From BCD1 sp965230565 (GTDB taxonomy: Bacteria > Bacteroidota > Bacteroidia > Chitinophagales > Saprospiraceae), in NCBI GenBank assembly GCA_965230565.1, contig CBDDLH010000008.1, positions 1-64,000 of the forward strand: a DNA stretch of 64,000 bases. Direction: 5' to 3'. The notes under the pieces were generated by a model. That model did not search any database, was not told the DNA's origin, and was given only the letters and a program-made list of their open reading frames with translations. Position 1 is the first letter of the stretch. The number at the start of each line of letters is the position of its first letter. The position numbers were made by a program, and so were the translations under genes. Below, piece after piece: positions 1 through 10,588 of this stretch.

Positions 1-2
1 AC

Positions 3-305
3 CATTGGAGTGAATTGTTTTGTTTTGTAATTAATAAAGAAACAGAAGTTGTAGACATTCTTATAGTAAACCCAATAACCTTTGAAGGATATTTATTAAT
101 TGAAAACTCTGATTGTGAAGAATGTAAATTGAAGAGCCTATATTCCAAAAAAGAAATTGATTGGGGTTTTACTTATTGCAATGAAAGTGAAGATTCGAAT
201 TCAAGAAGTCTTATCAATTTAAATGTTAATACTCAAGTCAATAATAATACAATTGTGATATATTATTATCTTGATAAATATCAAGTAGAATATCATACTG
301 AATAA
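3..305 (+). CDS. C-terminal fragment of an unknown protein (gene begins before the window)
   Basis: The reading frame is open from base 3, so this is the 3' end of a longer gene and the internal TTG at 15 need not be its start. About 100 residues are visible, with no recognised domain. The sequence is polar and acidic, with two Cys-rich spots (CEEC and a later YCN) and a strongly Asn/Tyr-rich C-terminus. No signal peptide or membrane segment is visible in this part. Base composition is AT-rich like the following 20 kb. Function unknown. Confidence 0.6.
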   Translation, partial: HWSELFCFVINKETEVVDILIVNPITFEGYLLIENSDCEECKLKSLYSKKEIDWGFTYCNESEDSNSRSLINLNVNTQVNNNTIVIYYYLDKYQVEYHTE

Positions 306-503
306 TCCTATCAGATTTTAAAAATCAGCCTTGCACTAAATTGTTTCTCACCATAATATGTTGATTAATATCATTGCAATAGTCCAATAAACCTAGGCAT
401 TTTCGTAAAAGAAAAATCCCAATTCCTAATCTGCCTATTTTCCATTTTTTATAGGGAACTTTTTTGGCTTTATTTTTATTTGACAAAATAAATTCATAAT
501 ACT

Positions 504-1790
504 ATGAGAATAAAAACAATAAACATATTCAATCTTCTGCTTTTTGTGTTTTTTGTTGGTCATCTTTTTTCATGCAATCAAAATGATGCCCCTTACCTTC
601 CATTTAATTCCCCCAAGGGGTTCGAGATGTTCTACCCTTCTGATTTTGAAGAAGTAGAAAACGCAACAGAAATAACCAACTATGAAAGTAAGTTGGAGGG
701 TTTAAAGATATTCAAGAATTCAACTCCAAGCTTACGGGTTTTGTCTCTGTTCAAAAAAGATGAAAATACTTTTATCGCGGCTTGTGCTTTACATGATCTA
801 CCACCCGCCGTCCGATCTCAATTAAGCAAAAATGACCCAACGCCTATATCGATTCATTCAGAGAAGGTAATTATCCGGGAAAAAAGTTACTTTAAGGTCA
901 AGCCTTTGGATAATGACCATACAATAGTGTGTGTCTTAACAACGGAAGAGGACAAAGTCTTTGCTTTCTATTTCATCTCCAGGAGAAATGAAGATTATCG
1001 AAGCATATATAATCACTGTATAGAAAATATTCAGTTTGGAAAATCTAATAATTCTTTAGGGGAAGTGCCCCAACAAGAGGAAGGTGATATCACAACTGAT
1101 TCCGCTTCGATTGGTTTGGTCCAGGAAGAAGAAATTATCCCAATGGTTTTGGCATATTTTGAAATAGAGCTTGGGGCAGAATATGCCCCTATGGATGTGA
1201 CCTTTTGGAATAAATCCGAAAATGCCGAAACGTTCAAATGGGAATTTAGTAACGGTGTGGAATCATCGAAAAATAGTCCTGTAATTTCTTTTAATGAACC
1301 AGGAAAGTTCACAGCAACATTAATTGCTTCAAATGAAAATGATACCAACACCTATTCTATGGAATTTGAAGTTAAGGAACCTCCCTTTAAATTATTCAAC
1401 CTTGAATACCTATCTCTTAACAAGGTACCCCAACATCAAAAGACGGGAGAACGCTGGGATCCTTATAATTTAAGAGAGGCGGGGCGTAACCCGGATATTT
1501 ATTACGATTTACGTCTTAAAAATCAATCTTTAAAAACCAATGAAACCAATGAAATTGTAGATGTCAAAAGTTCTGATTTGCCTGTAAAAATTCCTGTCCA
1601 ATATCCACTTTCGAACCTGACCCAATATTATGAAATTCATTTTTATGACAGAGATGAAATTTCAACCCAGGGGGATCAGAAAATTGCCAAGGTCTCATTT
1701 AAGCCCAAAGATCTTTTTGGTTCTAATAAAAAAAAGTTGAAATCAAAAGATGGTACTTTGGAGGTTACTTTGGAGTATTCTTGGAAATGA
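504..1790 (+). CDS. PKD-domain lipoprotein with C2-like C-terminal region
   Basis: Predicted secreted lipoprotein of 428 residues. The N-terminus is a hydrophobic signal segment followed by a lipobox-like LFSC (Cys about residue 24). Residues about 30-180 form an uncharacterised domain. Residues about 220-290 have the look of a PKD/immunoglobulin-like fold (a WEFSNG core with FNEPGKFTATL downstream, typical of PKD beta strands). The last 130 residues contain an HFYDRDE stretch and alternating strands that resemble a C2-like beta sandwich; this last call is by eye only. It stands alone between the fragment at the left edge and the converging operon at 1804-15480. Probably anchored in the outer envelope; function unknown. 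Confidence 0.75.
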   Translation: MRIKTINIFNLLLFVFFVGHLFSCNQNDAPYLPFNSPKGFEMFYPSDFEEVENATEITNYESKLEGLKIFKNSTPSLRVLSLFKKDENTFIAACALHDLPPAVRSQLSKNDPTPISIHSEKVIIREKSYFKVKPLDNDHTIVCVLTTEEDKVFAFYFISRRNEDYRSIYNHCIENIQFGKSNNSLGEVPQQEEGDITTDSASIGLVQEEEIIPMVLAYFEIELGAEYAPMDVTFWNKSENAETFKWEFSNGVESSKNSPVISFNEPGKFTATLIASNENDTNTYSMEFEVKEPPFKLFNLEYLSLNKVPQHQKTGERWDPYNLREAGRNPDIYYDLRLKNQSLKTNETNEIVDVKSSDLPVKIPVQYPLSNLTQYYEIHFYDRDEISTQGDQKIAKVSFKPKDLFGSNKKKLKSKDGTLEVTLEYSWK

Positions 1791-1803
1791 TTTATTTTTT
1801 TAT

Positions 1804-2268
1804 CTAATAAAGTGCTTGGAATAAGCTGAATAAAACCTCTGCCTCGATATTGACAAAAATAGCACTATCTCCATTTTGAATATCAGAAATTTCATATTTT
1901 AATATCCCTTTATTGCCAGGAACTGAATTTCTGAATAATCTTTCAAAGGTTTTCATTTTTGGACTATTTATAATAATACTATCAGGATAGTTTTCTACAG
2001 AAATAGAAAATGAATCAGTCTCATTATATTCGAAAACATTTTCATTCTGGTTTTGTAATTCAGATAATACCTCGATAAGAGAATCCCTTTTTACCCACAC
2101 ATAAAGTCTGGCAGAATCTAATTGAGTGTTTACTTCATCAGTATAGGTTGGAGTAAGCTCAAAATTTTCATAGAAAGATTGAAGTCCTCGGTAAAGCAAA
2201 AAAACAACCAAAGCCATAAAGGCAAATTTTACCGATTTGGGTACCCTTTTAATGAGTTTTCCTAACAT
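1804..2268 (-). CDS. Small bitopic membrane protein, last gene of the SEDS-PBP operon
   Basis: A 154-residue protein with a basic N-terminus, one hydrophobic segment (about residues 13-32) and a roughly 120-residue tail expected outside the cytoplasm. No known family is recognised. It starts 15 bases after the stop of the 2056-residue SEDS-PBP-like protein, so it should be co-transcribed and may be an accessory subunit. Size and topology resemble small bitopic partners of wall synthases (FtsL/FtsB/MreD-like in role only, not in sequence), but that role is inference from context. Confidence 0.75.
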   Translation of the reverse strand: MLGKLIKRVPKSVKFAFMALVVFLLYRGLQSFYENFELTPTYTDEVNTQLDSARLYVWVKRDSLIEVLSELQNQNENVFEYNETDSFSISVENYPDSIIINSPKMKTFERLFRNSVPGNKGILKYEISDIQNGDSAIFVNIEAEVLFSLFQALY

Positions 2269-2283
2269 TTTATTTTCTTATTT

Positions 2284-5200
2284 CTAGTTCATATACTCCT
2301 GAAAAGTTTCCGAAGCGATGATCTCCTCAAGTAAATCATCTAACTCCCCCCATGTCCGTCCAAAAAGGATGTCAAATTTTGTAACCCTATTTTCTCTTTC
2401 TTCAGTACTTACATCATGAAAGTTTATGTTGTCGATCATTATGTAAACTGCAAATAGTTTATAATTACTTCTTTGAAGCAAATCAAAATCGGAATTATGA
2501 ATTGGTTGATTTGAAATTATTATTAGTAACCTTTTATATCGCTTTTTTTCATCCTCAGTATCTCTTGCACTAATTCCTGTTGTTCCGGTTTTTGCATAAA
2601 ACCAATACTGGTTATTATTTTCATATTGGTTTTGAAAATTCCTTAAACCAGAGGCTGTTCCTCCTGGTTGAAGAGTTCTGTGAAGTGGATCATAAACCAC
2701 ACGCTTATACAACTCAAATAATTCCTCTTCTCCGTAATCGGGATCAATTCCAAAAAAGGTATAGTCGGAAACATTATTTTGATCTTGTATATCTATTGTA
2801 AAGTTACTATTCAGATTGAAAAGCCTAATTCCCATTTCTGCCATTTTCACTGGGGTGACAAGTACGGGTGCCCCTCCAACAGCTGGATTAATGAAACCTT
2901 TTCTTTCTCTGGGAAGAGATTGCCGATCACTTTGTAAAAAGTCGCTCCTTTCTGGAAAGCTCCAATAAAAATGTTCATTGAAGTGATTTATCCCTTTGTC
3001 AAAATCCTCATTGTTTTCATTTTCATTAAAGGGGTTAAATTCGAGAATAGGATTATAAGGAGCTCGGCTTTGAGCGTTAGAGGTTGTTAAATTAAAATTT
3101 TGGTAAAGACCATTGGCAAGTGCAGAGTCATCAATGCCAAAATCTTCCGGCCATTTATTAAAACAATATGAGCTTCTTCCAAAATTGAATCTAGGGAATT
3201 CATATCTGGCTGAATCAAGCCTGCTATCACTCCATCTGGGCTTTTTCAGAATAGAAGAATAAAGTGTCTCTTCATTTCTCAAGTCATTAATTGAAAAAGA
3301 TCCCAGCAAAAATATAGTTCCATGGTAAATGTTGTTGGATTTGGTCAAATAATGGTTACTCTTCAGACCATCATTATTATAGTCTGATCCAATATTTGTC
3401 CAAAAAATATTTCGAGGGAATTTGTGGCCGCCAAAGTATTTTAACTCAGGTTTTCTAAATCTTCTTTCTACGTTAGTATTTATTTCCCGGATTGCGTTTT
3501 TTCGTGCGATACTAGTACTTTCCACCCGTAAATTACTCCAAGGAAGTTTCGCCTGACTAATTACTGAAGCATAAACAAAGGGCTTAAATGATGACCCAAG
3601 ACCTATTCTACTTTTTAATAGATTAATATTTCCAAAATGTTCTCTTTCAAGAGTATTGTTACTTGAGGCATATAGGTTGGAAAGGAATTGATTGTACTGG
3701 AGAATGTTATTTGGGTCTACTTTCGCATTTTGGTTGTAATCAACCATTAATCGAATTCTACCCATGCCATCCACAGCTACAATACTCATATCAAATTCTG
3801 CTTTCAATGCTTCATTTATGCAATCATTGATCAAATTGTTTAATTGAAAAGCATTCAGCCCTGTCTCTAGATTTTCTTCAATTTGGTTATTAATTTGGGA
3901 TATGATTGTATTGTATAAGGTATTGTCTGGGTTAACTAGAGCTATTTGATTATTTCGTAAACGAAATAATTGATCACCAATTCGCTTATCTTCTAAAGGT
4001 AAGTTCCTAAAACCAATTAAATTATTACTGATGGCTTCACTAGGAGGAGCTGTTTTTTCCTCCATCCATTGATAAACCTTTCTGGTAAGATTATAATCAA
4101 TACTTACTCTTTCATCAATATTGATTCTTTGGTCTGAGTCCTGAACAAGACTTCTGTTTCTGTTAGATTTAATTAAGTTAGCATAATTATAACTCCAAAT
4201 AAAGGATTTGCCTAATGGATAAAACAACTGCCTGTGTCCATTTATCCATAAGTTTTCGGCCAAAACATTTCGGCCTTCCGTTATTAACCTGAGATTAATG
4301 TTGTAATTCCTGGCAGATGTAAGTTTAATAATGTCGTTTTCCTTTAGAACAATGGTTTCTTTTGGTAAGACGTTTGGATGGTTACTCGTATTATACTGGA
4401 AAAATGTATTGCTTACCTTGAAATTCGCTCTGTTATTGGGTTCGAGTCCGTCATTTTTCATCCGGATAAGATAAGCCCTTCTACTGTTCTTAGTCCATGT
4501 TCTAGGGATTATTGCCAATCGAATATTTTGAAAATGATTATAGGTCTCAAAATTAATGTTGGGCATTAAATTACTAATTGGAAAATTTGTTCTTACGACC
4601 TGTCTATCTAGTGAAGTACCCCTGTTATTTATGATACTTCCTTGTAATTTAACCTTCGCCGCCAATAAATTTTTATCCCATAAAATTTCATCAAGTTCAG
4701 GATTAGGTGATTTAATGAAGAAATACTGACGATTAAGGGTAAGGTGTTCTTTCCCATTGCGTTGCCTAATATGTATGAAACTATTTTTGTCTCTTTTTTC
4801 GGCTTCATTTAGATTTTTTATAAAGTAATTATATGCTGAATTGATAAATTTTGAATCTGATTCGTTATCAGAAAGATAATCAGAGGTGATCGGATTACTT
4901 CTAATATTTAAGTCCTTATCTAACTTGTGAAACTTCAGTAACAAACTATCTAAAGTGGTGTTTCTCTCAACTTCATTTTGATATTTGAGGAATTCCTGAT
5001 TCAATAAGCTTAGATGTTTTTCAGAGCGATTTATTACTTGCGTAATATCATATTTTTCAGTATTTTTTGCGTTCTCTGAATGACGAGGCAAAAGAAAGAT
5101 TGCCACAAAAATAGGAAGTGGCACTAAATAATATAATAACCTTTTTTTACTGCGTGCAGAAGTTACTATTTTAGGGATCAACCTTGTTCGTTCCTTGTTT

Positions 5201-8200
5201 GCATTGTGGCTAGCCAGAAGGATTAAAAATAGGAAAAATGTAAGCAACAGAGTTATTTTACTTGCTACAGGGAGTAAAGGGAAATCCTGTCCGAAAAAGG
5301 TAAATCTGTTTGTTGCAGTTAACCATACAAAAGCGGCAGTCATGAAAAGCAAAAGTGGGATTCCTAATAATGTAAAATGAAACTCATTGTGTCTTTGTCG
5401 TGCAGAAAGATAATATGTTAAAACTAATAATAAAAAACACAATACTAATCCTACGACGCTCCATTCAGAATGCTCAGCAATGATATATCTTGGTACTACC
5501 AAATCACTTGCCTGAGTAATATGTGAAGCTCCTTGAGTAAAAGTAGGCTGAATATCAAAATGATGGTCTATTTCTTTACCCCTGTTTCGATAGTAGTTTA
5601 TTAACCACTGGTTGTGTGCTGCTCTTTGAATATTCCTAATAGCAAGAGATCCAAAATTATTGTTAAACATTAGATCGTCAACCTGGGTATCCAGGATACC
5701 TGCCCTGTATTTGATATAACTTGTTTTGCTTGTAATTACTTCATTTACTTTATCATTTGTCCCAGGCCAACTCAACAAGGTGATTGAAACAAATAAAAGG
5801 ATCAGATACCCGAAGGTTTTATAATTAAAATGAATAATAAGTTTTCTTAATCGTCTAGAATTATTAGTAAATTGATTGTTAATTTGAAATAAAAAACTGA
5901 AATTTTTCTGAGCCCATATTCCAATCAAAAGTAGAAAAAGCGGCCCACTCCAAGCAAGGATATAAAAATTGTTATACCCCTCAATTATGCCATCCTGGCT
6001 GAGCAGCCAGTATATAACTTTGTTTTGGAAATAATAGAACAAAACAAAACCGGTCAGGGCTAGTAAATATACGAGGTAGGTATTTATCCATCTACTATCT
6101 TTTCTTCTGAATGGGAACCGTAAAAAAAAGGTATCTCTTCGAACAACAAAATTAAGTATGACCCTATGTATTACAATGAACATGCCAAACATGATGGCAT
6201 AACCAGAATCCATTATGAACAAAAAAGCAAAAGTAAATAGGATTAAAAAGCCACGAAGATATTGTTTATCTGCAATGACATCTCCCCCTAGTGGTTTAAA
6301 AAACCACTTGTCTAATTTTATAAGAAATTTTACCCCCAAATTACTTAATAAGTTGTGGATATAAAAAAGGATTCCCTTTGTGAGACTTAATAAAACTGTA
6401 CCAAAGGTCAAAAGAAAAATAAAGGGGAATAGAAGTAACTTAAGGACTATCGAATCAAGACTTAATCCAACAGGGTTCAGCACTTGTAAGTTTATCCCAT
6501 TCAGATTCTGAGTCCAATGCTTATTAAGCTGATTTTTTATTTCTCCCCATGACCATTTGTTTCTTTTCTTTTTGGGCGTTTGGATCAGGGCGTCGTTATC
6601 AATTTTATCAAGCTTAAAATCCAAAGCATAATAGAATAACAATGGTCCAAATAAATTTGCTATTCGTTCAAAAAATGAACTGAACATTGATAACGGAACC
6701 ACAATTACCATTAAAAGAAAAGCTGCTATTAGATACCAATTATTAAATTCAGTGAAAAGCCCTCTACGTAATTTTACTGCTAGGATAAATAACCAAAGGA
6801 AAAAAAATGATAGAGTAGCGATAACAGTTTGTTTAAAAAAAGTTGGTCCATTATTGACCAAAAAATTGTATTCCAAAAAGTCGATATTATCAACTGGTAG
6901 AAAGGTTGTAATTCTCCATTGCAAGAAAATCCGAATGGCAATAAGAGAAAAAACAAGAACATAAATCGCTAATTCGGTTCGAAAAACATGACCGTCATCC
7001 CAAAAAACTAAAAATCTTAAGCAAATCAATAGGAATATGACTAGTAGAAAGCCAATCATGTGGTAGATCTTTATCGGATTATTTTCCCTATAATCCTGAA
7101 CTGAAAAAATCCATTTATTGAGACCTCCCAGGGTCGAAAATTTAAAAAGCTCTCCTACTCTTAAATCCTTGCTTTCAAATTCCAAGCGGGTTCCATTGGC
7201 AAAATAATCTGTTATTTTTCCAACTAGTTTAAACTTTGGGGCATCTACAAAATACTCAATTTTTCCACTTAAGTGGTTTAGGTTGTTTTCAGAATTGAAA
7301 TGATTAAAGTAATAACCTCCTTCAAACTTTTCATTGTCTAATGCAGGGGTGAACGTTTCAATCTCTCTTGCGCTTGAGGTTATAAAATGTTCAATTTGTA
7401 AAACCTCCTTTTGAGGTGAAATCTGGAATTCAGATGGTATCTCATTTACTAAAGCAAATTTTTCCGGACTGCCGAACTCAAGAGTCCAACCTAATGATGT
7501 ACTGTCAACGGTATATAACTTAGACCTTTCAGTTCCTAAACCAAAGTAAAAGTTAAGAGGTAGATCACATTCTTTTAAAGTGTCTGGGTAGAGGTTAGGA
7601 TTTTTTAGCTCCGTAATTTCATTATCGTCGCATCTAATAAAGACGGAGCTTTGCTGTTGGAAAAAAGAAATATCAGGAAAAAAATGGAATTTATTTAGCC
7701 CTTCAAATTCTGTGATTGTCTTACGTAAGGGAGATCCAACTCTTGAACGTAAAACTAGAGCATTATCAAAGTTAAGATCGTTTTGAATTGGTCTTTGCTT
7801 TCCACTAAATATTTGATCTAATGGTAGGCCAATAAATATTGGTGTAGTTATGTTGCTAGTATCAGAAATGACTTCCCCATTTTCTGATTTGTAGCTATAG
7901 ACATAAAGGAATTTATTTTTAGACCACTTATCTTTTTCAATTACTTTAAGAGAGAACAACAAATCATAATTAACACTATCCTGCAACTGATATAGCGCTA
8001 CCTTTTCAAAAAAAGCATGTTCCTCTGCACTATTTTTTAACTTGTAATTAGCCTTTTTTGAAGTATTTAAGTCTTTTACATAAATAGGAGAATATAAATC
8101 CTGGAAAGATAAAGAAGGCTTACCATTTTCGATCATAGCCTGTAACCGGCCAGAGCGATTATCCATCAATGCTTCATCGGGGTTAAGTTCATTTATTAGG

Positions 8201-8454
8201 CTGATGGAGTTTTCAAAAGAATAGCCATGAAATTGCAGAGCGTGATACTTGGTGTTAGGATAAACTTCCTTTTGGGGATAAATGAAATTATGTAAGGTAA
8301 CGGCAGCAAATGCTAATAAAACAAAAAAAGCGAACAGATAACGTTTGACATCTGTAAGGCGATTACTATCATTCCTAAATGCCAATAAAATCCATATCAT
8401 CAGGCCAAGACTAAAAAAGACTAACCCGGTAAGATTAAAAATTTGTGGAAGCAT
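2284..8454 (-). CDS. Giant SEDS-like / penicillin-binding transpeptidase fusion protein
   Basis: A 2056-residue membrane protein. Residues about 7-58 hold two membrane segments, followed by a beta-rich extracytoplasmic region (about 60-460). Residues about 465-1115 contain a dozen or more hydrophobic segments. Part of this resembles FtsW/RodA: a YIKYRAGILD stretch (about 918) like the SEDS loop, D984 shortly before IIAEHSEW, which lines up by eye with the catalytic Asp before the AEE-G motif, and a later FPLLPVASK stretch like the FPFxSYGGSS motif. The C-terminal 900 residues contain a penicillin-binding transpeptidase domain: a VDGMGRIRLMV strand, SxxK at S1621-K1624 (GSSFKP), SxN at S1706-N1708 and KTGTT at K1955, with a PVKMAEMGIRLFN helix between the last two. 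All three active-site motifs are intact. Canonical SEDS and class B PBPs are separate proteins of roughly 400 and 600 residues. Likely a polymerase/crosslinking synthase or a descendant; substrate unknown. Confidence 0.8.
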   Translation of the reverse strand: MLPQIFNLTGLVFFSLGLMIWILLAFRNDSNRLTDVKRYLFAFFVLLAFAAVTLHNFIYPQKEVYPNTKYHALQFHGYSFENSISLINELNPDEALMDNRSGRLQAMIENGKPSLSFQDLYSPIYVKDLNTSKKANYKLKNSAEEHAFFEKVALYQLQDSVNYDLLFSLKVIEKDKWSKNKFLYVYSYKSENGEVISDTSNITTPIFIGLPLDQIFSGKQRPIQNDLNFDNALVLRSRVGSPLRKTITEFEGLNKFHFFPDISFFQQQSSVFIRCDDNEITELKNPNLYPDTLKECDLPLNFYFGLGTERSKLYTVDSTSLGWTLEFGSPEKFALVNEIPSEFQISPQKEVLQIEHFITSSAREIETFTPALDNEKFEGGYYFNHFNSENNLNHLSGKIEYFVDAPKFKLVGKITDYFANGTRLEFESKDLRVGELFKFSTLGGLNKWIFSVQDYRENNPIKIYHMIGFLLVIFLLICLRFLVFWDDGHVFRTELAIYVLVFSLIAIRIFLQWRITTFLPVDNIDFLEYNFLVNNGPTFFKQTVIATLSFFFLWLFILAVKLRRGLFTEFNNWYLIAAFLLMVIVVPLSMFSSFFERIANLFGPLLFYYALDFKLDKIDNDALIQTPKKKRNKWSWGEIKNQLNKHWTQNLNGINLQVLNPVGLSLDSIVLKLLLFPFIFLLTFGTVLLSLTKGILFYIHNLLSNLGVKFLIKLDKWFFKPLGGDVIADKQYLRGFLILFTFAFLFIMDSGYAIMFGMFIVIHRVILNFVVRRDTFFLRFPFRRKDSRWINTYLVYLLALTGFVLFYYFQNKVIYWLLSQDGIIEGYNNFYILAWSGPLFLLLIGIWAQKNFSFLFQINNQFTNNSRRLRKLIIHFNYKTFGYLILLFVSITLLSWPGTNDKVNEVITSKTSYIKYRAGILDTQVDDLMFNNNFGSLAIRNIQRAAHNQWLINYYRNRGKEIDHHFDIQPTFTQGASHITQASDLVVPRYIIAEHSEWSVVGLVLCFLLLVLTYYLSARQRHNEFHFTLLGIPLLLFMTAAFVWLTATNRFTFFGQDFPLLPVASKITLLLTFFLFLILLASHNANKERTRLIPKIVTSARSKKRLLYYLVPLPIFVAIFLLPRHSENAKNTEKYDITQVINRSEKHLSLLNQEFLKYQNEVERNTTLDSLLLKFHKLDKDLNIRSNPITSDYLSDNESDSKFINSAYNYFIKNLNEAEKRDKNSFIHIRQRNGKEHLTLNRQYFFIKSPNPELDEILWDKNLLAAKVKLQGSIINNRGTSLDRQVVRTNFPISNLMPNINFETYNHFQNIRLAIIPRTWTKNSRRAYLIRMKNDGLEPNNRANFKVSNTFFQYNTSNHPNVLPKETIVLKENDIIKLTSARNYNINLRLITEGRNVLAENLWINGHRQLFYPLGKSFIWSYNYANLIKSNRNRSLVQDSDQRINIDERVSIDYNLTRKVYQWMEEKTAPPSEAISNNLIGFRNLPLEDKRIGDQLFRLRNNQIALVNPDNTLYNTIISQINNQIEENLETGLNAFQLNNLINDCINEALKAEFDMSIVAVDGMGRIRLMVDYNQNAKVDPNNILQYNQFLSNLYASSNNTLEREHFGNINLLKSRIGLGSSFKPFVYASVISQAKLPWSNLRVESTSIARKNAIREINTNVERRFRKPELKYFGGHKFPRNIFWTNIGSDYNNDGLKSNHYLTKSNNIYHGTIFLLGSFSINDLRNEETLYSSILKKPRWSDSRLDSARYEFPRFNFGRSSYCFNKWPEDFGIDDSALANGLYQNFNLTTSNAQSRAPYNPILEFNPFNENENNEDFDKGINHFNEHFYWSFPERSDFLQSDRQSLPRERKGFINPAVGGAPVLVTPVKMAEMGIRLFNLNSNFTIDIQDQNNVSDYTFFGIDPDYGEEELFELYKRVVYDPLHRTLQPGGTASGLRNFQNQYENNNQYWFYAKTGTTGISARDTEDEKKRYKRLLIIISNQPIHNSDFDLLQRSNYKLFAVYIMIDNINFHDVSTEERENRVTKFDILFGRTWGELDDLLEEIIASETFQEYMN

Positions 8455-8508
8455 GACTTTTTACTTCAAAAGAAAACCCATAAATAGAAATAGAAATTTC
8501 AACATATT

Positions 8509-10587
8509 TTATTTGAGAGGTATTTCATAACCTTCAACAAAAGCGTTGAATTCTTTAATATCAATTTCTTCCAGAAGATTTGCAATAATAGCTGTGATTT
8601 CACTATCCTCCCTGCTACCAGTATATATTTGTTTTTTATCGGTAGAAACCTGGGAGACTTTCTCTACCTCTTTAAGAACCTTGTCCACAATAGGTCTATA
8701 GTTATTATTTTTGTAGCCTTGTTCAAAAAATTTGGTAAAACGAACCATCTCGTATAGGTTAAAACTTAATTCCAACAGGTATTTTGCCAATTCTGATTTT
8801 TTTTCTTTATCCCAAGAATTTTTCTTCTTGGCCATTATACTCAATAGCTTATGGAGATTTTCAACAGGTTTCTCCATCTCTCCAATGAATTTTTGACTCA
8901 AGGCCCTGACAATATATTTTTTTAATAATTCTTCAACAAGAACCAGATATTTTTCATCAAAATGGCCCAAATGTTGGTAATTGTTGATCAGGGTTTGAAT
9001 GGCGTGATTGGTTTTTTCTCTGACTTGGATGTGATTGGGATTATTTTCGATTTCCTGTTTAACAATGGAAAATTGTTCGAAGTAATCATTAAGAAATTCC
9101 TGCTCAATATTATTTGTTGATTTCTTTATTAGGAGTGTATTCAGTTTAGCACCTATATGCCCTGCAATAGAGTGTTTTTTATCAACAGGCTCTAAGGATT
9201 TCATAAGGCCTTCTTGAAGCACCTTTACAAAATTCTGATCTTTTTCCTTTTTAAGCTTGTTACTTAGTTCTTTGAGTTTATTTTCAATACCTTTTTGAGT
9301 TGATGTTAAATCTATGTTTTTTTCTAGAAGATCATTTTTTGTACGTGAAAGTTCTTCATATTTCTCCCACAACTCTTTATAGTCTTTATTATCAGGATCT
9401 TGGGAAGGGGTTTCCATAGTTTCTAGCAAGCTTAATATGTGGCTAATTGCCAATACTGTTTCAGTATTACTATGCTGGTCCAGATCACTTATCAATTCTA
9501 ATTTTGTTCTTTTCTTCTTTTTTAATTCTAATAATTCAGGTGCCTTTTCCGATGCAGTATCCCCAGGTTTATTTCTGGAGTATATCCACCACCAAACAAG
9601 GGATGTTAAAATAATACCAATTAGACATGAAAGTATAATATCCAAGAGGGAATAGCCATTTTTCGGTTTTGGAGATTTAGGCGTAGCTATTTCACCTCTG
9701 CCGTTTTCTACATTAACTACAGGGTTTTCATTCCCTTTCATGTTGAGTTTAGTTTCAAGATCAGTGATTTTAGCCATGTAGTTGCTTCTATCAAATGCAT
9801 AAAGGTTATAATCTCCAATCATGGTAGTGTTCTGAAAAAGTTGGAAAAGTTTTTCTTTGACTTCCCAGTCTTCCCGTTCTCCTAAAGTGAGTTCAGTCTT
9901 TTGTTCGTAATTTTGGAGCAATCGCTTTAAATTTTCCTCCTGTGAATATTCCTGTTCAAAAATTGCTATCTGCTTTGAAGAAAAATCATACCATAAGTAA
10001 TTTTCAGCATTTTCAAAATATATATTAGGAATGATGAATATTTTTCTGTTGGCTAATATTGTTGAATTGTTACCATTCAATCCATTTTTATATGCGGTAT
10101 TAATAAGAACATTCAATAAAACTGTTGATTTTTTTAATTCATCTTTCGTGAATATCCCTTCAGGGTATTTAGCAATTGCTTCATGATGTCTAAGGTTTAT
10201 TTCTGAAAGATTGAAAGTATTCAAAAAGCTGATAAGATTTGGATTAGAAAAGCTTATTTCAAGAACTTCTGCTGGACTTTCAATACCAAAATATTTTTCC
10301 ACGAATCCTTCAAATTTTGCTGAGCCGGAAGCAAGTGTGAAAAAATTATTGGTAGGCCCCTCCATGGTAAAATGATCTTCACCAATACTCAAGGTCATTA
10401 TTTCATCTGTAATATCTGTAGTGATGTGAATAAAATCAACAGGGTTCAATTCTAATACAGGATCAGAATCCACCATTAAAATGTTATTTGATGGCTCAAA
10501 TTGAATGTTCTGACCGACCAAAAAGATCGAGTTAAAACAAAAGAGAAACAGGAAAACCTGTTTAATTGAATTGAAAAATGCTTTCAT
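8509..10587 (-). CDS. Secreted/membrane-spanning coiled-coil protein of the SEDS-PBP operon
   Basis: A 692-residue protein if it starts at the ATG at 10587, one base after the stop of the upstream ATPase gene. This start gives an ideal signal peptide (MKAFFNSIKQVFLFLF..., cleavage near VGQ, about residue 26). A longer frame would begin inside the neighbour and lose it. Residues about 27-305 should be extracytoplasmic. One strong membrane segment follows (about 312-335, IILSCLIGIILTSLVWWWIY), then a cytoplasmic half with coiled coil (about 365-480) and an all-helical end. This topology can connect the periplasm to a cytoplasmic partner such as the actin-fold ATPase next door. No named family recognised. 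Confidence 0.8.
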   Translation of the reverse strand: MKAFFNSIKQVFLFLFCFNSIFLVGQNIQFEPSNNILMVDSDPVLELNPVDFIHITTDITDEIMTLSIGEDHFTMEGPTNNFFTLASGSAKFEGFVEKYFGIESPAEVLEISFSNPNLISFLNTFNLSEINLRHHEAIAKYPEGIFTKDELKKSTVLLNVLINTAYKNGLNGNNSTILANRKIFIIPNIYFENAENYLWYDFSSKQIAIFEQEYSQEENLKRLLQNYEQKTELTLGEREDWEVKEKLFQLFQNTTMIGDYNLYAFDRSNYMAKITDLETKLNMKGNENPVVNVENGRGEIATPKSPKPKNGYSLLDIILSCLIGIILTSLVWWWIYSRNKPGDTASEKAPELLELKKKKRTKLELISDLDQHSNTETVLAISHILSLLETMETPSQDPDNKDYKELWEKYEELSRTKNDLLEKNIDLTSTQKGIENKLKELSNKLKKEKDQNFVKVLQEGLMKSLEPVDKKHSIAGHIGAKLNTLLIKKSTNNIEQEFLNDYFEQFSIVKQEIENNPNHIQVREKTNHAIQTLINNYQHLGHFDEKYLVLVEELLKKYIVRALSQKFIGEMEKPVENLHKLLSIMAKKKNSWDKEKKSELAKYLLELSFNLYEMVRFTKFFEQGYKNNNYRPIVDKVLKEVEKVSQVSTDKKQIYTGSREDSEITAIIANLLEEIDIKEFNAFVEGYEIPLK

Positions 10588-10588
10588 A

